Shown in pieces: positions 56,256 to 64,000 of a DNA stretch of 64,000 nt (its first letter is position 1; each line of letters opens with the position of its first letter). This DNA is from Caenorhabditis remanei (lineage: Eukaryota; Nematoda; Chromadorea; Rhabditida; Rhabditidae), in assembly GCF_010183535.1 (NCBI RefSeq), contig NC_071328.1, forward strand, positions 14,694,001-14,758,000, read 5' to 3'. The notes below the pieces were generated by a model. That model was not told where the DNA came from. It ran no database searches and saw only the letters and a program-made list of their open reading frames with translations. The position numbers were made by a program, and so were the translations under genes.

Positions 56256-56859
56256 AGAGCTGTCACAATTTCTCTCGATGAAGAAATTTTTTGGAAGTTA
56301 ACGCTATGCAAATGCGCCCCACAGAACTTTAATGAAAAAGTTACAGATTTTCGAAAAATTTCAAAAAAATTCGAAATTTTGTAACTTTGTGAATTTTAAC
56401 CCGTTTTTATTAGTTTCTGGCTAAAATGTAGGCTAAATTGTCACAGAGAAAAAATATAGTAACAATCAAAATGAAAACAGAAATTTTTTCAAAATGCCCC
56501 TAGCCCTAACAAGAAAAAAAACACTAAAAATGTAGAAACACTAATAAATCCCTTTGCCCTAGAAACGAGGAGGGATTTATATGTAGATTGGATAAACACA
56601 GACCGCCCATATATACATTCTAAACATGTATAAGAAGAGATTAAGAAAGAAAAATTATATCTGCACCTACGGAAAGCAAATTACACTGACAAAACTACAC
56701 TGACACAATTTTGTCCCGGAATTTCAGCTCAAATTTTTTGTTTTGCTTTGAGAAAACCCTGATGGTTCCAATATTGCTAAAAATTTGAAAATTTTCACGA
56801 AAATTTGGATTCTCTAGCTTCTCTGCACCCTCTCTCTCTCTCGTTTTGAGGTAGTGAAC

Positions 56860-57215
56860 TTTAAAGGCGCATATCTCAAAAGTGGGCGGAGCTATCAAAA
56901 AGTTGCCAACTACAAAAATGTAGAATATTTTATGCACTTCAGTTTCACGGTTGACAACTTTTTAGTAGCTCCGCCCACATTTGCGGTATATGCCTTTAAA
57001 GTTGGAAATTCGCTAAATTAGTCATTTTGAACGCCAAAATGTGATTTTTACATCAAAATAACCGAAAATTGTTATTTCTGACGTTAAAAACTATTTAATC
57101 CCCAATTTTCCATGTCGGAAACCACATTTTTAATAAACATTCGGGCGAGAAGGGATGGTGCACCACTATAAGAATAGTCACCAGGGTTCGATCCCGCTCG
57201 GGGTCAATTTTTGTA
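56860..57215 (+). repeat. tRNA-like SINE-type repeat, copy 5, with inverted module
   Basis: GGCGCATATCTCAAAAGTGG at 56,863 faces GCTCCGCCCACATTTGCGG at 56,966; then the CGCCAAAATGTGATTTTTAC module (57,032), and GGTTCGATCCCGCTCGGGGT (57,186), the B box-like end of the tRNA-like part. Confidence 0.55.
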
Positions 57216-57242
57216 AATTTTTGATTTTTCAAAAATGAATGA

Positions 57243-58900
57243 ATATAAGACAGGCCAAATTTCAAAATTTCAAAATTTGAAAAAAAATTAACGCGTTCAA
57301 TGGCGAAAACGTGATTTTCTCACAGAAAACCTCAAATCACGTGTTTTCTAAATTATTATAAGATAATTCTCTTAATTTTTTAATCGCTATTTCATTTATT
57401 AAAATAGTGAGAGAAATGGTTTTTTGTTCGATTAAATTAAATTAATTTCGTTTTTGTTTCGATTGAAATTATAATTACGTGACCTTCAACATTTCATTTA
57501 TTCAAAACACATCCACAGAATAGACTCCAGAGGAGAAAATGTGAACAGGAATGAGAAAATAAACAAAATCACAGAAAAGACTCAAGGGTCAATTCTGTGG
57601 AAAATTACAAAAAAGTGAAGACGTTTTGAAAAACGTGAACCAGAAAGAATTTTCACAAATTTTCCTCATGAGGGAAATCTGTGAAATTACAAAATCTATT
57701 GAAAAGGAAAAATATAACGTGAACTTTGGTATCCGATATTATTAACATCCACGTAGAGCTCATCGGAATTTTCGTATCATCGGAGTCAAAAAATAGATAG
57801 GTCGAAATCCTTGATTAATGTCAGACAACTGCATCCTAGTGGTCTAATCTGAAAATTGATAATTGAAATCTGTTGATTTCTTAAATCACTCACTTTTTGT
57901 AACTTGGGATATTCAGCTTCCTACCAAATAAAAATATAAAGAATCCACTGGTAAATATAGTTCAAGATAAAGTTACTTCTGAAATCATCTGAAATTTATG
58001 CTCCTCGCCTTCTTCTTATCATCTGTCAGACAGAACTGTTAAAATACAAACTCACACTACCAGAAAAAGTTGGAATGGATTCTTAACAACGGACAAAAAG
58101 TCACGTAAATTCGAAAAAATGCCCCAAATAATATTTTTCAATCCATTCCAACTTTTTCTGGTAGTGTGAGTTTGTATTTTAACAGTTCTGTCTGACAGAT
58201 GATAAGAAGAAGGCGAGGAGCATAAATTTCAGATGATTTCAGAAGTAACTTTATCTTGAACTATATTTACCAGTGGATTCTTTATATTTTTATTTGGTAG
58301 GAAGCTGAATATCCCAAGTTACAAAAAGTGAGTGATTTAAGAAATCAACAGATTTCAATTATCAATTTTCAGATTAGACCACTAGGATGCAGTTGTCTGA
58401 CATTAATCAAGGATTTCGACCTATCTATTTTTTGACTCCGATGATACGAAAATTCCGATGAGCTCTACGTGGATGTTATCATTAGAATACCGAAGTTCAC
58501 GTTATATTTCTCTTTTTCAATGAATTTTTTGTTTTCACAGATTTTCCTCATGAGGAAAATCTGTGAAAATTCTTACTGGTTCACGTTTTTCAAAACGTCT
58601 TCACTTTTTTGTAATTTTCCACAGAATTGACCCTTGAGTCTTTTCTGTGATTTTATTTTTTCTTTAATCTTAATAAATAAGGTCACGTAAATATAACTTC
58701 AATTTAAAAACAAAACAAGAAGAATTGGAAGAAATAACCATAAAAATAATGTGACTTTTTTTCAGGGGCCGCACGGTTAATTTCACATTTAAAAATTCAT
58801 GTTTTTTGACGTTAGAAAATCTGTGAAAGCTCATTTTTCAAGCAAAGTTCAACGTATCACGTGAATAAAATAAAATTTTCAAATTTGGCCTGTCTTATAT
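57243..58900. mobile_element. 1.66-kb palindromic foldback element (ATATAAGACAGGCC ends)
   Basis: Both ends read ATATAAGACAGGCCAAATTT inward. The arms are long inverted copies: GTTCACGTTTTTCAAAACG, the CTCATGAG region, the ACTAGGATGCAGTTGTCTGAC block and GGTAGTGTGAGTTTGTATTTT are found in each, meeting near 58,095. The target duplication is TA or TATA but cannot be fixed because the end itself is AT-rich. There is no coding capacity. Another copy starts at about 63,759. Confidence 0.8.
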
Positions 58901-59500
58901 GTACAAGAGGGCCGTACACATACCAGGACAACGGTTGTCTGCTCCCTCTCATTTCGACACACTCTCTCGCTCCTCGATGACGCTTACTTGTGTAAAGATG
59001 ATTCATCTCGGGGGGCTGCTGCTGTAGGACATTTTTTGGAAGGCTTCTTCACTTTTATTTATATTTGGAAACATTTATGACTTCCTACCGGAATGGAGGT
59101 CGATGACAACTATTATTTCTGATTTTTTGAGAATTCTTTTTTTTTTCAATTTTCGTGGACCCGGAATAATTTTTTAGTACAAGAAGTGGATCGAGTTTCA
59201 TGGAAATCCACCGTCCGGCTCGGTAAGTCTTTGAAATCTCGTTAATTTTCACGTTTACGGCTTACATGGCTATAAGTTACTGGTAGAATATGAAGGCTTG
59301 TCCCCTGAAACAAAAAAAAAAGAAATTTCCGGGAATTTTCTGAAAAATTAGCCAACTTTGAACCGGTGTCCTGAACAACGGCATGGTACAAATATGAACA
59401 ATTTTATATGATTAAAAAAACAAAATCTAGGACTCCATTTTTGTAGTTGACAACTTTTTTATAGCTAAGCCCACTTTTGGGGTATGCACCATAAATACAG
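58900..59500. other. Sequence upstream of the proline-rich locus
   Basis: No exon is supported. The segment around 59,335-59,410 (TGAAAAATTAGCCAACTTTG, GTGTCCTGAACAACGGCATG) recurs at 63,015-63,085, part of a locus duplication. Confidence 0.5.
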
Positions 59501-59503
59501 ATA

Positions 59504-59947
59504 CAGTACTTGCCATAAAGAATGCGACACTTGCAGTTTTTAGTTGAAAATGGTCAACTTTGTGACTGTGACACGGCCTTCCTGATAGTCTCACAATATC
59601 GATTGTTTATGGAGTGTGTAGATCACAAACAAAGCTTTATTATTGTAGTTGACAACATTTTTGTACGGGCACATCCTAAGAAGTTACAGGTAGTCAAAGA
59701 AATTTCTCGCTTTTGTTACCCTTTTTCAGTACTAAAAGGTGCGATTTTTGAGCTTTTTACTTTGGCTATTGATAACTTCTTAAGATGTGCTTGTACAAAA
59801 ATGTTGTCAACTACCAAAATGGAGCTCTATCTGTGATCTATACACTCCTTAAACAATCAATATTGTGAGACTATCAGGGAAGCCGTGGCGCAGTCTCAAA
59901 GATGCCAATTCTCAACTAAAAACTATAAGTGTCACATTCTTGTACTG
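59504..59947. mobile_element. 444-bp palindromic element, TA target
   Basis: Starts CAGTACTTGCCATAAAGAATG and ends CATTCTTGTACTG, flanked by TA (59,502-59,503; 59,948-59,949). The arms match: CGATTGTTTATGGAGTGTG faces CACTCCTTAAACAATC, and GTTGACAACATTTTTGTAC faces its complement. It fits a non-autonomous Tc/mariner-type element. Confidence 0.8.
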
Positions 59948-60785
59948 TAGATGGGATTCTCGTAAATCAACACAAGCGCCCCGTAAATCAATACAGCAAA
60001 TTTGAAACATTCATTCTACATATTAAAAAACTGTGAAAAACATCATTTTCATGTCAAAAACGGAAAATTCTGCCTTGAATTCCAGATTAGGGCGGATTTT
60101 ACCATTTTTCAAGTGAAATATCGCTATTTTCAAAAAAAAAAACAATTCTGAAATTTTCAGTTCCGCACATCTCTGGATGATAGCCTAAGAGACAAGACAC
60201 TCTCAGTCTCAATCTGCCACACCCCCGGAATGTCTTGGGTGGGGAAAGATGAAGCGCCACAAGAACTCCTTCCATAGAACACAGGACGCCTGCCCTATCT
60301 GGCATCACGCTCATCGAAATCGGAAGGAATCCGCTCAGGTAAAATTATGAAATTTCATATTTCTTGTATATAGATTATTTTTCAGTCAAGGTCGCTTCTC
60401 GAACGGTTCAATGAGATATTCCCGAATGGAAGCTTCCAGGTAATTTATAGGAGAAATTAGACATGAAAACTTATAAATTTTCAGACCATCCCGCTTCCAC
60501 CAACACCACATCCAACCACCGCTCCAATTGAACAACCCCCACACCCACCACCACAAGTGCCGGCGTCTCCAATTGACCGATTCCAGGTAATTTATAGGGG
60601 TAAATTAGACATTTTCTGTTAACTTACTTGTGAATTTTCAGACCTTGCCCCCACCACCACCACCACCAACGATGGCTCCAACTGGGATGTTCCCACCTCC
60701 ACCGCAGCCATTTGTTTGGACCTTCTTCATCCCACCACCGCCGCCGCCCATGTTCCAAGCCCCAATCATTCCACCACCAGTAATA

Positions 60786-62396
60786 CAGTGCGTGCAATAA
60801 GGATAGGACCACCCCCCATTTTGGGTGTTCCGAGAAAAGTAAAAATGATATGAAAAATCTGTGACTGCCATTCGATTCAGAATACAAAAAAACCCCAGGA
60901 GCCAAATTTTGATGTCTCTAGCACTTTCCGTACTCAAGTACCATCCAGAAGTCGCTTTTGCAGGCGTGCAATAAGGATAGGACCACCAGCCATTTTCGAT
61001 GAAGTGGTGCCTTTTTTTCAATTTTTTTGGGCACAGTGCTCATATTTTAATTTATTTCGCTGTTTTTTTAAATTTTCACTTCAATACCATTGGACTGTGT
61101 AGATTTACGGCACTTGTCGATTTACGAGAATCATTTCTAAAGCTTCAGTTAACAATTCAATCATTTATTGACGAAAATGAGAGAAAACACAAAAGAAAAC
61201 AGAAAAAACGTAAGCGAAATTTAATAACTTGTTTCTCCACCATTGTTCTGGATAACTTCGAACATGCGGTTGAGCATACTGCCGACGAGAGCCCTCAATT
61301 CAGCAGCATTGATTGCATTCCACTCGGTCTCAACGGCGTCTTTGAGCTCTTGGATCGTATTGAATTGCCTTCCGTGCTTGTAAACGCGTCGAACCAGCAG
61401 TCCCCATAAGTTTTCGATTGGATTGAGGTCTGGGCTGACTGCTGGCCACTCGAGATCCGTGATTTTTTGCGCCTTCAGCCAATTCTGTGTGGAGATGCTC
61501 TTGTGGATCGACGCGTTGTCCTGAAAACATGGGTTCGGCGTTTGTTTCGGAAAAATGGAACAATGGCCTTCTGGAGGGTGCTCTGGTAGGAAACATACGT
61601 TTCTCGAGTTGTGATGAATTGAAGTTTCATCTTCATTCCGTTGCAGAAGCCTCCCCAGACCATCAGCGATCCGCCACCAAAGTTCCGTCTTGAGAAGAGC
61701 TGTGGATCTTTACGGAGATCTCTCCAATAATGCCTGTTTCCGTCCGGGCCGTCAAGATTCCATTTTTTCTCGTCCGAGAGGAGAACCTGGAAAATGTTTT
61801 TATGCACGGAAGGCAATTCAATACGATCCAAGAGCTCAAAGACGCCGTTGAGGCCGAGTGGAATGCAATCAATGCTGCTGAATTGAGGGCTCTCGTCGGC
61901 AGTATGCTCAACCGCATGTTCGAAGTTATCCAGAACAATGGTGGAGAAACAAGTTATTAAATTTCGCTTACGTTTTTTCTGTTTTCTTTTGTGTTTTCTC
62001 TCATTTTCGTCAATAAATGATTGAATTTTTAACTGAAGCTTTAGAAATGATTCTCGTAAATCGACAAGTGCCGTAAATCTACACAGTCCAATGGTATTGA
62101 AGTGAAAATTTAAAAAAACAGCGAAATAAATTAAAATATGAGCACTGTGCCCAAACAAATTTGAAAAAAAGGCACCACTTCATCGAAAATGGCTGGTGGT
62201 CCTATCCTTATTGCACGCCTGCAAAAGCGACTTCTGGATGGTACTTGAGTACGGAAAGTGCTAGAGACATGAAAATTTGGCTCCTGGGGTTTTTTTGTAT
62301 TCTGAATCGAATGGCAGTCACAGATTTTTCATATCATTTTTACTTTTCTCAGAACACCCAAAATGGGGGGTGGTCCTATCCTTATTGCACGCACTG
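60786..62396 (-). mobile_element. Tc3-like Tc1/mariner transposon, internally rearranged
   Basis: 1,611 bp, ends CAGTGCGTGCAATAAGG and its complement, flanked by TA (60,784-60,785; 62,397-62,398). The inverted repeats are unusually long (60,786 to about 61,379 and about 61,803 to 62,396). Within each the motif GTGCAATAAGGATAGGACCACC occurs twice, about 175 bases apart, a two-site arrangement like that described for Tc3. Only the middle 423 bases are unique and hold the transposase core. A coding part is inside the inverted repeats, which shows that they grew by inverted duplication. Confidence 0.9.
61228..61802 (-). pseudogene. Tc1/mariner-type transposase remnant (DDE core and C-terminus)
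   Basis: On the minus strand the frame enters at about 61,803 with KNIFQVLLSDEKKWNLDGPDG (first catalytic Asp in SDEKKWN), continues through GGGSLMVWGGF, shifts frame near 61,530-61,560, and resumes with CFQDNASIHKS (second Asp) and SPDLNPIENLWG (catalytic Glu), ending at GGETSY and TAA near 61,228. The N-terminal helix-turn-helix region is absent because the inverted copy of the C-terminus (61,803-61,960) occupies its place. The three catalytic residues are present but not in one frame, so the protein is not made. Confidence 0.85.
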
Positions 62397-62485
62397 TATT
62401 CCAACCTCCCCAGAACACTATTGCGACTCCTCCAATGGCCCCATCAATGGATGCCGAACCAAAACAGGAACCAGAAGATTTTTAA

Positions 62486-63220
62486 ATTTTCGCATAATTT
62501 TTCAATGGTCCCATGAATAAATTTGGTTATGTTGAAAAATGTTTTCTCCTTAATTTCAGATGTGGGGGGTTTAAGCCACGTTTCCTTGAAGGCGAAAGAC
62601 ACGTATTCCCTCAGAAACGAGGTCCCATGAGAGACACATCCTAAGAAGTTATCAATCCGCAAAGAAATTACTCGCAATTATTGCCCTGTTTCAGTGCTAA
62701 AAGGAGAAATTTATGAGTTTTTTCATAGACAGAAAATGCACGTTTTACATGTGTTTGAAGTTTAAAACTCCATATATTAGTACTACCAAACTTTGACGGT
62801 CCGGGAGACATGGGTAATGAATCAAAAGTAGTGGTACAGTGGTCAAAAAATGAGAATCAAGTCGTTTTCTACTAAAAATTAAGCATAAACACTTATTACA
62901 CACTCTATTTTTGATACACCGGTCATGGAAATAAAAATATGTGATTTTTCGATTTTTCGTGATTTTCGAAAATTTCACAAAAAACTTGAAAAAAAAAGAT
63001 TTTTCACCAAGAATTTCTGAAAAATTAGCCAACTTTGAGCTGGTGTCCTGAACAACGGCATGGTACAAATATGAAAAGTTTTATATAAACTCAGCAAGGA
63101 AAACTCAGCAATAAATGTTTTCCCAAAGTTTCAGGTCAATTCGACCAATTTGAAAGAAGTTAGTTCCGAAAAACCAAAACTTCATATCCTATTGAGCGGT
63201 ACAGTATATAGATAACTTTT
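62486..63220. other. Between the proline-rich gene and its decayed copy
   Basis: AT-rich, no exon supported. The segments 62,625-62,735 and 63,015-63,085 are related to 59,660-59,760 and 59,335-59,410 upstream of the first copy. Confidence 0.5.
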
Positions 63221-63741
63221 ATGTCCACGTCACATCTGGAGCGATTCAACGAGATCTTCCCCCCACGGAGAGCGAAACTTGCAGGTAATTTATAAAGGGA
63301 AATTAATGCTATTGTCTGAAAACTTACCTGTGGATTTGCAGCATACTTGCAAACCGGGCCGAAACGGGCCGACCCGGGCCGGCCCGTAACTCGGATGGCT
63401 ATTCGTTAATATGCCGCGGGCCGGGAAAAAGTGCCAATAAACGCGAAAACGGCCAAAAAAGCCATTCTAGCCCGGCCCGCGGCACATTAACGAATAGCCA
63501 TTCGACCCGTATTATATCAGTGACGTAGAACTCTTCGAGATCTACATTTTGGTATATTTTTCAGCTCATAATATTGACTTTGAAGCGAGTTACGCTTCGG
63601 CCCGGGTCGGCCCGTTTCGGCCCGGTTTGCAAGTATGATTTGCAGAGCGTGGTACCACCACCACCACCACCACCATTTGTCTGGGGATTCTTCTTTCCCT
63701 CACAGCTCCATTCCTCATTAATAGAGGAAGTCGATGGATGA
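63221..63741 (+). pseudogene. Second copy of the proline-rich gene, frameshifted
   Basis: Exon 63221-63284 encodes HLERFNEIFP, matching LLERFNEIFP of the 60,386 exon, then a run of six C (63,259-63,264) puts the frame out; one C fewer would keep phase 0 to the donor, as in the first copy. The second exon, 63646-63741, encodes VVPPPPPPPFVWGFFFPSQ, matching FVWTFFIPPPPPP, and ends in TGA. A MITE (63,342-63,637) lies exactly at the acceptor between them. Only two exons remain, so this is best read as a decayed tandem paralogue. An open alternative frame exists through the Pro codons read as Thr, but it loses the homology. Confidence 0.65.
63342..63637. mobile_element. CATACTTG-type hAT-like MITE at a splice acceptor, 8-bp target duplication
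   Basis: Ends CATACTTGCAAACCGGGCC and GGCCCGGTTTGCAAGTATG are perfect complements. The flanks are a perfect duplication ATTTGCAG (63,334-63,341 and 63,638-63,645). The target is the 3' splice site of the decayed proline-rich copy, so the acceptor exists on both sides. This is the best-preserved member of the family in the window. Confidence 0.93.
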
Positions 63742-63758
63742 CACATTGAGTTGGTACA

Positions 63759-64000
63759 ATATAAGACAGGCCAAATTTGAAAATTTAATTTTATTCACGT
63801 GATACGTTGAACTTTGCTTGAAAAATGAGCTTTCACAGATTTTCTAATGTCAGAAAACATGCATTTTTAAATGTGAACTTAACCGAGCGTCCCCTGAAAA
63901 AAGTCAAATTATTTTTATTGCTATTTCTTCCAATTCTTCTTGTTTTGTTTTTAAATTGAAGTTTTATTTAAGTGAACTTATTTATTAAGATTAAAGAAAA
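63759..64000 (-). mobile_element. Second copy of the ATATAAGACAGGCC foldback element, cut by the window end
   Basis: From ATATAAGACAGGCCAAATTT the sequence follows the reverse complement of 58,900 downward (CACGTGATACGTTGAACTTT, TGAGCTTTCACAGATTTTC, TCTTCCAATTCTTCTTG) with few differences, to the last base. Confidence 0.8.

Larger units (their letters stand above)
60249..62485 (+). pseudogene. Proline-rich protein gene, last exon interrupted by a Tc3-like transposon
   Basis: Exons 60249-60338, 60386-60439, 60485-60586 and 60642-60785, all in phase 0 with short introns bounded by GTAAxx and TTTTCAG, then a transposon, then 62399-62485 ending in TAA. Reading across the element, less one TA, gives a continuous 158-codon frame. 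Seen: LLERFNEIFP in exon 2, long Pro runs, a FVWTFFIPPPPPP motif, and an acidic end (EPKQEPEDF). The family is not recognised; proline-rich low-complexity proteins of this sort are common in nematodes. With the transposon in place the frame stops within eight bases of its end. Whether this copy is dead, or whether the element is spliced out or excised, is open. An acceptor at 60,178 marks a possible upstream noncoding exon. Confidence 0.7.

Noticed and set aside
60179..60248. Coding exon upstream of the proline-rich gene
   Set aside because: All three frames after the acceptor at 60,178 meet a stop; at most it is 5' UTR, so the start at 60,249 was chosen.
60638..61021. 127-codon minus frame rich in Gly and Trp
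   Set aside because: It is the antisense of the proline codon runs (CCA read as TGG) and runs into the transposon end.
61475..62158. 227-codon minus frame taken as a whole transposase
   Set aside because: Its first half is the inverted copy of the transposase C-terminus read in antisense; only the part after about 61,803 is real transposase.

Overview
The window looks like nuclear DNA of a Caenorhabditis-type nematode: AT-rich, small spliced exons with GTRAGT donors and TTTTCAG acceptors, upstream acceptors suggestive of trans-splicing, Tc/hAT-type inverted-repeat transposons at high density, and a single-copy-style Toll receptor gene. The very large repeat load in introns argues for a species with more repeats than C. 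elegans; the exact species cannot be told from the sequence alone.

Layout. 1-13,167 is gene-free and repeat-rich. 13,187-34,792 (+) is a complete 13-exon Toll receptor gene (tol-1) whose exons join in frame to 1,221 codons: signal peptide, LRR ectodomain with two LRRCT blocks, transmembrane helix, TIR. Its introns host most of the mobile DNA in the first half of the window. 36,663-39,480 (+) is a 3-exon gene for a 152-residue basic/acidic protein, probably nucleolar. 40,716-47,625 (-) is a 7-exon gene for a 368-residue divergent Ras-like (RGK-type) GTPase, with a 5'-truncated LINE in its third intron. 47,650-60,200 is a graveyard of nested MITEs, foldback elements and tRNA-like repeats. 60,249-62,485 (+) is a small proline-rich gene broken by a Tc3-like transposon inside its last exon, and 63,221-63,741 is a second, decayed copy of it.

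Salient biology. (1) Introns 4 and 6 of the GTPase gene are long inverted complements of one another and enclose exons 5-6, the layout known to favour circular RNA. (2) tol-1 has a 5-codon upstream ORF whose stop overlaps its start codon (ATGA). (3) At least eight elements have exactly defined ends with perfect 8-bp (hAT-like), TA (Tc1/mariner-like) or TTAA target duplications, several nested. (4) Two insertions sit directly at splice sites with the functional site kept by the duplicated target. (5) The Tc3-like copy is internally rearranged: an inverted copy of its own transposase C-terminus has replaced the N-terminal DNA-binding part. I saw no ribosomal RNA genes, intact tRNA genes, CRISPR arrays or prokaryotic features.
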